This document shows positions 22,641 to 35,891 of a stretch of 64,000 bases of DNA, piece by piece; the stretch's first letter is position 1; each line of letters begins with the position of its first letter. The position numbers and the translations under genes were made by a program. Under the pieces are notes generated by a model, which saw only the letters and a list, made by a program, of their open reading frames with translations, was not told where the DNA came from and made no database searches. The DNA lies in the NCBI GenBank assembly GCA_030522415.1, contig CM060121.1:19514642-19578641 (forward strand). The letters are read 5' to 3'. This DNA is from Channallabes apus. Taxonomy: Eukaryota; Chordata; Actinopteri; Siluriformes; Clariidae.

Positions 22641-23602
22641 GAGGCTATTATTTGGGGGTCAGTCATCTACAGTCCATTTCTGGTGAGACTGTTATCCCAC
22701 TGTTGCCTCAGATTGCTGTTTGCAGCTGAAATTAACGAAACCCGATTGAGTATTTTGTTGTTGAAGCCCATGCAACTTAAGGTTACATTCTGAAATGATT
22801 TTCTGCTTACTATGGATGTAAATAATATTTGCTTGATTCATGACAGATCTTCTGTCAGCTTAAACCAGTCTGCCCATTCTCATCTGGTTTGACATTTCCA
22901 CAGTAAAAGTAATTGCACTATGTGCATGGTCACTAGTGCTGTATTTAAAATGGTTTAACACAGACAAAATGTTAACATCTTTAATATAGAAAAGAACAGT
23001 ATAAAATTCTCATATTTAAAACAAGATATTTAAAGAATTTTAAGCATTTTTAAAGCGTGTTGAAAATCGATCATCTTTAATCATAAACTTCAGCATATTT
23101 TCAAGGTAAACAACATTTTTCTCATTAACAAATGAAACTAGAACTGTTGTAAATAAAAAAACTAATTTGTTGTAAATAAAACTAATTCAGAAATTGTATA
23201 GATCTGAACATAATAAGCAATGATTTTAAACAAAAAGTCATTTAAGCAAGATTTTGGTAACTTTAAATTTTTTTATCTAAATCAAAGTTCAAAAACTGTT
23301 ATTTTTTGTGAAAAAAGTATGTAGAAGTTAATTATTATACACGAAAGACCATGTGTTTGGTTGATTGAGCTTTAAGTTACGCTGTCTTTAAAGCATCTAA
23401 TGGGTGTGTCAGGTTAGACAATCTTGTGCAATGCTGTTAAACCCAAGACGTGGATTCAAAAAAGGCTTCAAGGAAGTTTTTTATCATATACTGTATATTC
23501 CTGTCAGGTCATAAATGTGTTGGGGAAATGTTGATGCATACACCCTCTTACTTTTGAAATACCTTTATTTGTGTCTTTAGTGTTTTTTTCTTGTAGGCAG
23601 TG

Positions 23603-24053
23603 TGTTAGGTTTAAAATGAAGAAGTATGTTCGAGCTAAGTTTTAAGCTAAGAGAAGAAGTATTATTTCTTGTTGTGTCTGCTGCACCTTGATACACTTAC
23701 CGGTCCGGAGAGACAAACACACATACACGCAGGCATGATGTCTGAAGATCTCTGTTTATTCTCAGCAAAGAGAGCACATTTACAGTAAATGGTGCTACGT
23801 CCCGACCATCAAAAGAATGTCAGTCATAGAGGGACCCGGAGACAGACAGGTGAGAGGAGATACATTTGCATTCTCCTGATTAAACAAAAGGGTTCTAGCA
23901 GACAAGAGCCATTTGGATGGATCCTCGTCTGGATACAGGATATAGATGGTGTTACCACAGAAGGCATAAGAAAGCACAGTGAGGGGTCTGTTCTCAAGAC
24001 ACAAGAAGCTTCTTATTAGATTACAATGTCTTACAATATTATAAAACCTTATA
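23603..24053 (-). mobile_element. Solo LTR in duplicated flank, 5-bp target duplication
   Basis: The block is flanked by CAGTG (23598-23602 and 24054-24058). Its ends, TGTTAGGTTT and AAACCTTATA, are imperfect inverted repeats. On the minus strand it has an AATAAA at 23762-23757, so it is oriented to the left. The same site is empty in U0 (about 15200) and U2 (about 30330), where GTGTCTGAATGG is uninterrupted. A terminal TA in place of CA at one end is unusual and may be a mutation. Confidence 0.7.
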
Positions 24054-24085
24054 CAGTGTCTGAATGGTCACGCTTATGGTTATTA

Positions 24086-26308
24086 AAACTCATGATGATG
24101 TCTGCTTTGATGTCTATTTTTCTTCTTTTTTTTGTTACATGAAATAATGACTCAATAGCTCAATAACAATATATTGCACATACATTGATTGCAGAATGAG
24201 AAGAATGTTTAAGTAAATTTATTGCACAGTAAGAAGAATATTTAATAGTTCATTAAGTAAATTGCCTGGGGGAGAAACTGTTCTTGTGCCTGATTGCCCT
24301 GGTGTTATGTGCTCTGTAGCGCCAACAAGAAAAGGTGGTTTGACATGATATTTAGTTGGTCCATCTACATGGAAACTGCAGATAAAGTGTAGATAAAATT
24401 ATTTATTTACATACATCTTTTTTTTCTATTTTGTAAACCTTGGGTTTTAGGAAAGCCCTAAATTGTTTTGGAGAAATCCATTTAAACTAAACTAGTGCTG
24501 AATCAAATTTAATGTCACAACGCTGTTCTTCGTTCTGTTAGCATAAAGACAAATCAGATGGTTCTCAAAGTAGACGACGCTGTGGTCTGGCATTCACTAT
24601 TACACACCCAGTCAGTTTTACTACTTCAAGCCACAATCAGCTTTTTTAGATAAATGTAATTTGCTCTGCTATGAATTTCCTATTATAAATAAAAAATAAG
24701 AGTACAATCTGCCTGCAGCTCATTTCTTTTGTTACCTATGTACAAGTATCATGTCCACTATACCTTGGGTACAGTTGCCACAATGTGCATCACTCTGATG
24801 GCATTAAATGCTTTATGTGATACTCCAGTTGATTCTATTTTATTGAGTTCTGCACATAAAGATGTTATTGCTTTTTCATTCTTGATGGCCAGACATTCCA
24901 TACTTTTACATTATAAGTCCATTAAGTGTCACTCTATCTCTCAGTGGATTAAAGATCTATTAATCTCTTATATTTTTAGAGAAGATTAAATATACACTGT
25001 GAGGTTCAGCTAAGATGTTCTTTTACAAATTGCAATCAGTTATTTCTTATTTTATGAATTTACAGGTACTGATTATTTGAACTAGTGTTGAATCGAAATG
25101 TATGTATGACCTGTCTGGTACACACAGATCCGTTTGAGCTGGAAGGTGTGTGTGTGTGTGTGTCTGGGTGTTTTTTGGTTTTCTTCTGGGTGGATGATGG
25201 GTTCTTCTTTTTTCTATTATTGTATAATAATAATAATAATAATAACAACAATAATAATAACAATAATAATATACTTTGTTCAACAATTTTATTTGTATTT
25301 CTGTATACAATCAATTAAAAATAGTTACCAAAAAAATAATAAATAAAAATGAATAAAAGAGCAGTACTGCACACATGTTAAGTTCAATAATTAGTTAGTT
25401 GTACATCATTTTAATGTATTTTTCTTTTTTTTATTGTACATACAAAGAAACCAACTTTTACTAAGATGTAGAGCTCAGCTGGTGCACGATTCACAGAAGC
25501 AATTCATATAATTGTAAAATAAATTTTAAAAAGTAAAAAGGTTTTGCTTATTCAAATACAATGATACATGATATCAATCATGTGATATCTCACTATAGGG
25601 AGTACAATAAATGTTGCATATCTGATGCTACATTAGACTACATTGGATTTCCAGTATGGAAGAGATTTTCAATAGCTGAACAAAGCATCTAATACATTTT
25701 TAAACATTGCATTACAAACCATATAAAAAAATATACGTATCACTTATTTACTGTGTGATCTTTTTGATCGGCACTACATAGAATCTCCAAAGGAGTTCTC
25801 AACTTTGGTCCAATGTGATCAATTTATTAAAATTTCTTCAACATATAAGAGTGTAACATGATTAAAATTATTACATACAGTACAGTAGCACTGTTAAAAT
25901 GAAACAAGTGGCAGCTAATTCTCAATTTCCAGACACTTATTATCCACTAGGCAGTGGTTGGTTAGAGCTGGACAAAGAACCCTTAACCTTCTGGCTTATC
26001 AACGATTCTAGTACAAATGACCTACAATAAAATACTTGGTATACATCATTAAGCAGATTTCATTTTTCAAAGACTTTCTGCATAGATCTTTGGACGAAGT
26101 AAAAAAAAAAAAAAAAAAAGCTACTGCATTAGATATGTTCAATACGAAAATAAAAGAACATCTTACGACAGTATTCTCTTTCACTGAATGCTGGCTTCTG
26201 CTTGACACTGAATCCTGCTTCTCACACAGAATTAAGCTTCAATGCTTGCATTGGTCCGGTGACCCACATCTTTCTGGAATAATAAAATGAGCAACATTTT
26301 ATTTGTGC
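24086..26308. other. 3' flank of NOXO1 copy 2
   Basis: No gene is visible. From about 24515 it matches the 3' flank of copy 1. It holds AAT-type microsatellites (25228-25270) and a TG tract (25146-25162). Bases 24086-24514 are AT-rich with nothing recognised. Confidence 0.6.
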
Positions 26309-27918
26309 TCAGTCGTTGGCTGAGCTCCGGGAGATGTTTTTACGTGTCATAGTGGTGCAGCGCTTAAGGATCTCCTGCACTTGAGGCTTTGGGGGAATTT
26401 TGGGTGTCTTGCCTGACTTGAATACATCGGGATCAAATATTCTGGGTAAGAGCTTACCACTGGTGGGATCCAGGTGGTCATCCTGGATGGCCTCTGGGCT
26501 GCTCATGCAAAAGGATCCACTGCTTGAGGAGCTGTCGGAGTCACTAAAGCTTTCTTCACTGCTTCGACTCAAAGACCTTGCCCTGCTGTCCTCCTCATGC
26601 TCCCCTTCAACTGTGACTGGCACGTTGGGGACAATTGTGAGAATATTAAATGAATGTGATTTGGCCTTATAACTGAGATTCAGGTTGTCTCCTGGAAGCT
26701 GCTGGAGGTTGTACTGTGAGCGACAGAGCTCATGTCCTGGGATCATCAGAGCAGACCCAGCAGGGACCTGAAACTGAGCCATGTTTAGGTTTGAACTATG
26801 ATTTCCAATCTGGGAGCTAATTATATGCACTCGTGGATTAATGTATGGTTGTAAGTACATGGAAGGGATGTAGCCTGTCCTGCAGTTGTACCTGAGATAA
26901 AAGAGAAGGACAACAAAATGTCAAGAAATTATATATGGAACAATTGGGAATGAATCAAAAGAAATCATTCTTCTTGCATGAAATGCTTCATCCTACAGTT
27001 TTATACATAAAATCTGTCTGTTCAATAAAAAATGGTGAGTTTATCTGTGGTTTGTGCATTATCTCCTTCCTTGTTTGCAGTCACAAAAATAAATGCTTAC
27101 CTAACTAGCCACCATCCATCATTCGGTTTTCTTAAAACCTCAACCATGGATCCAATCTCCACAGACAGTTCATCCTTTTTTGCAGATTTGTAATTTTTAG
27201 AGACAATATATAGAGCACCTATGGAAAGAAGATTGAGAATAGAATTATTATTTTCACATAACCTGAATGTATGTTATTCACAAGCCATCTGGATGTGAAT
27301 CCAGATCTAGAATAACAGAGTAGCTTTATTCCTGTAGTCAAATACAATTGGCCCAAATCCAGTGGTGAAACTTTTAACAACTAATAAAAGCCCACAGTTA
27401 TGTTACTGTATTTCTCTGTACCATTTTAAAAGAGCATAATATTTCCATAATCCTATCAAAGATCTTACTTCCTCCAACTTCATCTTCTTCATCATCGGCT
27501 TCAGCATTCTCCAGGTATGGAGCAGGAAACCAGGCGAGGCATTTAGCTTCATTCTCAACCAACCACCAGCCTGTGAGGATGCAAATACAGTTAACATGAA
27601 AGCATTCAAACATGTCAATAGTTATTGAAAGATAAGGCAAGAGTATATCTAATGATGCTCACCTGCTTTGTCCTTTATTAGCACATCAACAGCTTCCCCT
27701 AATTCAACCTTAAAGGGACGGTTCTTTGTGTCCTTAGTTTCATAGGGAGCAATGCATTGGTACATCTGGGTCAGGAATGGTTTGGTTACACCGGCATCTG
27801 ATTTCAGTTGACTGCTTCTGCCCATAGATTCTTCTGATGGCATGATTATAATGCTGTGCCAAACAACATAACACTTAGCATGCTATATTTCACTTCTCAT
27901 ATTTTGAACATAGTTCTT

Positions 27919-28004
<86 letters not shown>

Positions 28005-28672
28005 CCTGTTCTGGGAAAATTCTGGATTCAGATCATCTGGTCTGGGAAGCAGAAACTGGCTGAGCTCTGAGCTTTGAGAGACAGAAGGATGAGCACTCAG
28101 CAGTGCCATGCAGTACTCTTCCAGCGGCTTCAGCCTCAGCAGAGACTTATTGTAGCTCTTCTGAAGACCTCGCTTTACTTTCTCAGCTGTGAGCAGATGT
28201 GTGAAATACAGGATCACCATTAGGTCCACATTTTATTCTTTCATTGCAAAATAGGCTTCTTTAGGAATAATCAACATGCACTATACTATACAGTATTTAC
28301 AGTGAATAGAGTATTTATTGCTTTATGTTTATTTTAAATAACAAATATTTTAAAATAAATTCTATTCACCTTTAAACTTGGGAACAATCCTAACTGCTCT
28401 TTGAAACGGACCTACATTTGAAGCTGCACATTTCTTCTTCAGTTGATTCTGGAAAATAAAAAGCACTTGTCAAAAAGTCTGTAAAAATCAGACTATAATT
28501 GAATTAATTTTGATTAATGGGGAGATTTCAACTTACATGCAGTGATCTGAATTCCTCAAGCGTTCTGTAGACCACGATCTCGTTCTGATCTGACCAAAGA
28601 ACTGAGGTCATGTAGAGCTGGAGGAAATACACACGTTTAGATTTAAGATGTAGATCTTAGATTTAAGAAAAG

Positions 28673-28713
<41 letters not shown>

Positions 28714-28794
28714 TAAACTCGGTCTTACTTTGCTCTTCTCCTTGTGCATCACTCCTAAAAGGCGAACACTAATGGGATGTTTGCGTTCTTCCAT
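26309..28794 (-). CDS. noxo1: NADPH oxidase organizer 1-like protein, tandem copy 2
   Basis: This is a full second copy of the gene at 17776-20254, in the same orientation. Exons: 28729-28794, 28537-28617, 28370-28448, 28006-28186, 27663-27853, 27469-27570, 27101-27218 and 26309-26891. All join in frame and give 466 aa. PX, both SH3 domains and the proline motif TPKIPPKPQ are kept. Compared with copy 1, it has an extra stretch, VPNVPVT, before the Ser-rich region, lacks the SGSFC repeat, and ends differently (RKNISRSSAND) because about 24 bases are missing near the stop. SH3 differences such as MYQCIAPYETKD are conservative. Exon 4 starts with Ala-Glu instead of Val-Lys because the acceptor has shifted within changed sequence. 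Both copies look functional; expression cannot be judged. Confidence 0.85.
27918..28005. repeat. Long GT microsatellite beside a NOXO1 splice donor
   Basis: About 82 bases of GT repeat run up to TATAC, the donor of exon 4 of copy 2. At the same place in copy 1 (19451-19467) the repeat is only about 12 bases. Confidence 0.9.
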
Positions 28795-28994
28795 GTCTCT
28801 GTCTGTTTCTCGGCTTGTTCTGCTCTGTCCTCTATCACTTCTGTTCCACTGCAGATGAACACTGAGGAAACGCACCATGTCCAGGGCTATATGAAGCTCA
28901 GGAAGGCGGAGTCAGAAGCAGGCAGGAGCTGCTGTTAAACCACACCAAGGGATTTCCCCCCCCCTAATTATTAGACAAGAGGAAGTTTGTAATT

Positions 28995-29404
28995 ATGTAA
29001 ATTAGGCAATTATCTATGTGGGAAAACACGATTATATGACGTCTCTCAATTATATCTACATTAACAGGTTCTGAGACAAAGGGAAATTTTATGTAAAAAC
29101 TTCCTGAGTAATTATGTTTGTGGGAAAACACGATTATATGATGTGTCTCAATTATAGGTAAATAAAAGAATTATGAGAAAAAGGATTTTTTTCCCTCAGC
29201 ATGCACTTCCACTACATATGACAGTAAGATACAAAAATAATTAAAAAAAAACACACAGAAATTGACTTTTTGACAGGTTTCTGAAAATCCTATACACACT
29301 GCTATAAGGAATTTACCTGATCACATAATTTCATTTAAATGCAAAACTCAGCAGCAGCAATTGATTCTGCCTATGGCAGTCTGTAAAAAAAAAAAAATAA
29401 TAAT

Positions 29405-29447
<43 letters not shown>

Positions 29448-30365
29448 TGACGTGACTCCAGGAAAAGAATGAGCAGGAAATAAATAATTCCACATTTCCA
29501 GATGACAAAGTTTCAATTGTCTTAAAGTCTAATTGTCTAGTAGCTGTCATTGTCTACATGGGACATCCCGCAAAATACCAACACCAATGGCTGAATTCCA
29601 ACCGCCTCCTTACAGCCTCTGCATGTGCACTACTCTGGTTGTAACAGCCAACCTGGCTAGCCCACTGTGTGATGAACAGCCTGTCATTAGAGATTCAGCC
29701 GCTGCTTCTGACTAAGTTGTGTAGATTTTATTGTCATCGCGTCATACAAGTACTCAAGAACGAAACGCAGTTTAGCATTTACTGGAAGTACAAACAGGAG
29801 TGTACGTGTATATACATCAGTGCAAACATTTTTATTGTGCAATTCATAAGGTGCGTGATACACACTTCAGGAAAAGAAAAAACGTGTGTAAATATTTTTT
29901 ATAATATATGTATAATGAGTTATTGTTTAAACATCTTGAACAAATGAAAAGTCACTGAAGTACTGCAGTATACGTATAAAACAATTTCATTTTAAAAAAT
30001 AGAAGGATTTAAGATTACGTCCCTTTAAATTGTCACCTAAAACAAAGTATGCAAAAGCTTTAAAGATCATGTGCTGGATTAATTTTGCTTCAGGTTAAAC
30101 TGCCTTTTAAGCATCTAACGGGTGTGTCAGATTCGGTGATCTTGGGCAATGCTGTTGAACCTGATATGTGAATTCAGGAAAGTATTCAAGGAAGTTTTTT
30201 TTATCATGTATTCCTGTCAGGTAATAAACGTTGTTGAGGAAATGGTGAATGCTTTTTTCCTTTGCTCTATTTCTTTTGACTCTGTACAGAAACACCTTTG
30301 TTTGTCTTCATGGTTTTGATCACGTACGCACTGTCTGAATGGTCATTGTTTATAGGGTTATTACT
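28995..30365. repeat. Duplicated NOXO1 5'-flank, copy U2
   Basis: This is the third copy of the flank, to the right of NOXO1 copy 2. It contains its own internal near-repeat: GTGGGAAAACACGATTATATGA occurs at about 29018 and again at 29131. An AT tract lies at 29408-29444. It holds no gene. Confidence 0.7.
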
Positions 30366-31113
30366 TGTACTGATTTCTGGTTTGATACAGATACTACACA
30401 GATTTTTTTTAAACCAAGGAATAATGCCCAAAACTTAGACACATTTTAAGATGCGCATAATAAGTTTAAGCTGGACATAGTTTAAGTTTAATTCAGTTAT
30501 ATCACTAAATAAAAATTTTCTTTAATGTTTAAAACTAAAGCTTTTTTTTATTAACATTTATTCACATAGCGTCTTTGGTGCAACAGGTAAAGCTGGTAGA
30601 GCTCTTGCCTGTCAGGGGTTTGATCAGCTGCAGTCTAGAATGCAACATCAGCAACGCTGCCTGTCTCCTCCAAAATCTGCGCATGCCTGTATCATCTCAT
30701 ACTCTGAAGTGCAGATCCATAGCTGATAAACTAGGAAGGCATGCATGAGGGTTGCAAGAACGTTCTTACCTAATTTGAAAGCTGGTCAGAAGATGATATT
30801 TGCATCATCACAGCATATTTGTGCGACCACTTCTTTAATTTAAACAGTGGATAACAGAAATCTGCTTGGGATTTGCTCTGAAGATGGCAAACACAGTGAG
30901 CAGCATTTGTTGAGGTCCATCAACATTAGAGTCAGATACATGTCACTTATCATTATGGATGTGAACCGTCATGACATGCAAATCCTATCTGACCAAAAAA
31001 AAGAAGAAGAATTTAACAGTGTGGCTTCTAATGTTAAAATAGCCTGGGTTCTGTTTTCAACAAGGAGTAATATCTTTTGTTAAAATTTATGCATAAGAAA
31101 AAATATATACAGA

Positions 31114-31420
31114 CTGGTTAGCATTGTTGCCTTGCACCTCCAAGGTCGAAGATTTGGTTCAGGGTCTGTGTGAATGTTCTCCCTGTGGTTTCCTCAGAGT
31201 AATCCGGTTTGCTTCCACAGTCCAAAAGCATGCAGATTAGGCTAATTGGCTTTCCCAAACTACCCATACAGTGTGAATGAGTGTGTGGATGTGTGTGTGC
31301 CCTGCGATGGATTGACACCCCATCCAGGGTGTACCTTGCCTCATACCTTAAGTCTCCTGGGATAGGCTCCAGGCCCCCCACAACCCTGCAGGATAAAGAG
31401 GTACAGTATAAGAGGATGAT
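31114..31420 (+). mobile_element. Degraded tRNA-SINE copy
   Basis: It shares TTAGCATTGTTGCCTTGCACCTCC, the TCCACAGTCCAAAAGCATGCAG block and the CCTGCGATGGATTG block with the intact SINE at 35500-35879, with many changes. Confidence 0.7.
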
Positions 31421-32428
31421 GTCTTCACGTACATATTTAGCAAGAGCAATTTTTGTTCTTGGCTGCCCAAAAAATTATATTTAAATTTTAATTATTAAGT
31501 GTTTGTCTTTTCTGCCACCCCTTAAAAAGAGCTTCAAGGATTCCTGAATATTTTCACTCCGTGTAATCCAAGCTTTTTTGGGAAACTGCAACCATAACAT
31601 TGTCTGACAAAAAATGAAACTGAATTCAGTGTAACTTCATTTCCAGTCCACCATGGGTATTAAAAAATCTGCCAACTGTTAAGGATCTAAACTAACCCTT
31701 CCTTCTGCTTATGTAATATCGATGACCAGCCAACCCTTGATTTTCATACAAAAGTATGAAAAAAGTATTTATCTGATTTCCTTATAACAGGAACACTCAT
31801 AATGCATCATAAGATCAGTTTCAGTCATATTCAGTTCTCTTTCCCTTTTCTTGTCATACTCACTCCTTTTGCATACATTCTCATTAGTCACTGGGGTGCC
31901 AATGGTTGCAAGAAATGCTTATTTGATTTACTATAGAATTTCTGGCAACCCAGACCAGTCTTGTCTTTCTTCTCTGTTGTCTCTCAATAAGGTGTTTTAG
32001 CCTGCAGACAACAGGATATTTTTTGCAACAATATGTGTGAATTCTGTTAACTGGTTGGTGTGTTTGTGTGCATGTGTGTGTTTGCGCGCGCGCCCGAGAG
32101 AGTGAAAGAGAGAGAGAGAATTCCTGGAGATAAGCAGTTCCTGAATGACTCAAACCAGAGCAAAGCGGTACCATGTCACAACCAAAGTCACGTATATAAC
32201 ACCCTATCCCCGTTCATATGACTGATGTAAGAATCGCCTGAAGCTCTTGACCTTTAGCTCAATGATTAACTGATTAGATCTGATCGTGATCTGTATGAAT
32301 GTGCAGTTGTCCAAGAGTTTCTATTATTGTGGATAGTGAGTGTTTTCCTTGCCACACGTACATTGACACTTAATAGCGTTACATAATCTCAGTAGAGGGT
32401 ATTAAAAATCATTCATGTATTCAATAGC

Positions 32429-32640
32429 GGTACGGTGGCGTATTAGTGGCTAGCACTGTTGCCTTGCACCTCCAAGTTTGATTCCCGCCTCGGATCTGTG
32501 TGCATGGAGTTTGCTTGTTCTCCCTGTGCTTGATGGGTTTCCTCCAAGGTACTCTGTTTGCTCCCACAGTCCAAACACATGTAGGCTAATTGCCGTTCCC
32601 AAATTGCCTGTAGTGTGTGAATATTGAATATTGGACTGCA
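32429..32640 (+). mobile_element. Truncated tRNA-SINE copy
   Basis: It matches the first 210 bases of the SINE at 35500, including the A-box-like TTAGTGGCTAGC and the B-box-like GTTTGATTCCC. The 3' part is missing. Confidence 0.65.
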
Positions 32641-33368
32641 GAGGTTCTTAATGGATTGATGGATGTCTAAAAATTTAATTACATTTCTGTATGAAAAGAG
32701 CACATTCTCTAAAATGTAAAGCTCAATATGAATGTTTGTTTGGTAACTAAACAATATATAGTATTATATATATATATATATTTTTAATTAGAAGCTGGCA
32801 AATGTTCATGGGATCAGCAAACAGGCAGAACCTTAGCGATATTATGCGTTTTTTATAGGTTATTTTGTTGATACATGGCATGCACGTTTACAAGCGTGCA
32901 AGTTTTCCCAGACCCTGAACGAAAAAATGTCCCGGATTAACAACCATGCTTCATAGCTCGTTTAGAAGGAGTTTCCAAGGAGTTGTCTGCAAATTATATA
33001 ATTGATCTAATTGCTCACATGCCTTCTCCCATTGTTGTAGTAGGTTTAATTTAAGTTACTGGTTAACAGCTGCTGTCTCTGTAGTTATGACATACCAGGG
33101 AAATAGTTATAAATCCAGTACGCACTAAATTGTTGTGAACTATGTGAAGTGCAAGACCCACAGAGATAAGAGAACGAGATGACCTTCCTTAAATCAGGTG
33201 CATCTCAATTAATAATTGTTATGGCCGCAAAGAAGGTTTGTGTCTATGATCAAATATTAGATTTTTAAATTTAAATAGTATCAATTGTCACAAAAGACAC
33301 AACAGATTTTTTAAATATATTTGTTACATTTAATATTGTTTTAAATAAAACTTATGATACATTCTGTA

Positions 33369-34437
33369 CACTCTAAAAAATAAAACTGTGCTGTATTCAG
33401 TTTTTTTGGTTAAAAATTTTTACACTTAAAAATATTAATATAAATCTAAAAATTGCAAAATCAGGTGAAATATACTTCATGAATTGAGTACAAGTCAGTA
33501 AAAAAATTAAGAGACCTGAATAACTTTTTTTTAGTACAATAATGTACAAAATTGAGTAAGTGTAACGAAACTCAGAAGTTAATTCAATGGTTACCCTAAG
33601 TGAAAATGAGTAAAATAATTGAGTAGATATGATTGAAATGAAAGGTAGAAGAAACTGAAAATTAGACTATTATTTAACAAACAAATGTGCTACATTTACC
33701 AAATATTTGTAATTAATTTAACTCATACTGGTCTATCACATAATTAATATGTTACACTTTTTTTTAATATAGTATATTTAGCTTTTAATCAAGGTTTTTA
33801 TTCTTCAATTTAGGTCAATGTATCTAATGACACCAAATTATAAACAAAGAAACAATACACACATTACCATTTTAATTAAACATTTATTTGCCAAATTTGA
33901 CAAGACATGACGTCTAAACTCAATCTGGTTTACTTTGCACATGACATGTAACAATATCATAAACAAACAGCTGAATTGATCTCATTAGTCTTATAAACAA
34001 TACTTCTGCCACAAGTATTATACAGTTAATATGTGGAAAGTAGACTTTTGTATTAGAATAGAATCACAGTCACATTTTACATCTGAAAGACTGCACACCT
34101 TCGCACTTCAGTTTCCTGCAAACTGTGGGATCCATACAAATGTGTGACACATTTGTATATGGATTAAATTCAAAATAATTGTAATTAATTGTATCAAAAA
34201 TATTAAGTGCCTGTTAAAAATATAATTTAGTTAGTCAACTGCTAATTTCTATTTGTGAAATAAAATTAAATTATAGTGCAAAATTTAAGACAAACAGAAC
34301 AGTTGTTTTTTTAGGCATTTATTTTGATTTGTCTAACTGAAACAATAATATATGTGATTTTTAGAGATTTTATTAAGGTAACATAACCTTTATATTACTG
34401 TGAAATTTACAAGGCCACAGAATAATTTTTTAGAGTG
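33369..34437. mobile_element. Possible DNA element with CACTCTAAAAAAT ends
   Basis: CACTCTAAAAAATAA at the left and ATAATTTTTTAGAGTG at the right are inverted and flanked by TA on both sides. The interior is AT-rich with no long ORF. Similar ends are common in fish DNA transposons. The short inverted repeat makes this tentative. Confidence 0.45.
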
Positions 34438-35499
34438 TATTACATCCTGTGTACTTATTATTATTTGATTATATAATCATTATATGCGTAGTTCGGATTA
34501 TGTGACTTGTTTGTCAGTAAAACCACTTGGAATTTCTCACTCTTGTCATTATCAGTATAATCAGTGTTTTTTTTTTTATTGCGTAACCTCACTTTCGTCA
34601 TACAGACGTGTGTGCAACCAAGCGCTTACTTACATTCTGTCACGTTCGCTGCTGAATGTTACCTGAATTCAGTCTAAACCTCATTCAAAAGTTTCCACAG
34701 CATCTCTGAGGAACAGCAGACATAGCAGATAATTGTTCACTGCATTTGGTTGAACTAATTCAACAGACAGGAAAGGTTAAGGTCTTGCCTATGGCTATAG
34801 CTTGTTTTAATTTCCTCACCATACTTTCTAATTGCATGAAAGTTTCTCTGCCAATCACAATGTCTATTATAAACATATTTTCAGTATATCCACAACCCGA
34901 TGTCCTTTTTCACAATAGATTTTGCTTTTAAACATTTAATTTGTTGATGCTTAAGGTTTTTGTTCATATTTATATACTGTAAGCAGTCATATTTCTTTTC
35001 CCAGTATTTAAGTACAACTGTATACAAAATGGACATACAGTATATTCTTGCTGTATTTGACTGCATTAATGATGCTGCGATTTAGTAATAAAATAAATAA
35101 ACTAAACAAGGAGATCAATATCCAGTTTCAGTAATAAAACGTTTCCTTGTAGTAATCAATCTGAAACGTTTTTCACCCTTACAGACTCAAGTTAGGGTTA
35201 ATGTGTTCTAATTGTTTTATAACTGTAATAAAAAAAAAACAGTGTAAACGTCATGGGTGTTGTACATGTTTTTGTGCTTGGTTAGCCAGTGCAGTGCGAT
35301 GATTTTTTTATCTTAAATTTCAACAACACATTATTGGAACATTTCTCATAATATGTAATCTCCTCTGTTCACTTGTATCCTACATTTTCCCTTACATTTA
35401 AAATAAAACAAAATCATATGGCTATGTGACATAACTGTGAGCTGACATGTTAGATCACACTCACATAATGGTGAAATTAAATATTACAAATTAAAAGCA

Positions 35500-35879
35500 G
35501 GCGGCACGGTGGTGTAGTGGTTAGCACTGTTGCCTTGCACCTCCAGGGTCTGGGTTCGATTCCCCAGCCAGGCTCGATTCCCGTCTCTGTGTGCATGGCG
35601 TTTGCATGTTCTCCCCGTGCTTGGTGGGTTTCCTCCGGGTACTCCGGTTTCCTCCCAGAGTCCAAAGATATGCAGGTTAGGCTAATTGGCGTTCCTAAAT
35701 TGCCCGTAGTTTGTGATTGGGTGTGTGAGTGTGTGTATGTGTGTGTGCCCTGCGATGGATTGGCACCCTGTCCAGGGCGTACCCCGCCTAGTGCCCGAAG
35801 TCTCCTGGGATAGGCTCCAGGTCCCCCGCGACCCTGAACACAGGATTAAGCGGTATAGAAAATGAATGAATGAAAAAAT
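35500..35879 (+). mobile_element. Intact tRNA-derived SINE with 12-bp target duplication
   Basis: It begins GCGGCACGGTGGTGTAGTGG and has pol III-type A-box (GTAGTGGTTAGC) and B-box (GGGTTCGATTCC) motifs. A conserved core with TGCATGTTCTCCCCGTG follows, and it ends in repeats of AATGAATG. The direct repeat AAATTAAAAGCA flanks it (35488-35499 and 35880-35891), as expected for LINE-driven insertion. Confidence 0.85.
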
Positions 35880-35891
35880 AAATTAAAAGCA

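Larger units (their letters stand above)
20450..24085. repeat. Duplicated NOXO1 5'-flank, copy U1
   Basis: This stretch carries no gene. It matches U0 and U2 in blocks, with extra insertions: CA/TA tracts at 20867-20921 and 21225-21288, a transposon fragment near 22190, and a solo LTR at 23603-24053. The first block begins right behind the first exon of NOXO1 copy 1. Confidence 0.75.
30366..33368. other. Intergenic sequence with two degraded SINE copies
   Basis: No gene is visible. Two degraded copies of the SINE seen intact at 35500 lie at about 31114-31420 and 32429-32640. A short GA/CA-rich stretch lies at 32056-32120. Confidence 0.6.

Noticed and set aside
27856..28229. Open frames with long Val-Cys or Thr-His runs on both strands
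   Set aside because: They are translations of the GT microsatellite and lie over NOXO1 exon 4 and its intron.
35500..35570. tRNA gene
   Set aside because: The A and B boxes belong to a SINE with a long body and target duplication; no cloverleaf with a plausible anticodon stem was found. The same holds for 60722-60800.
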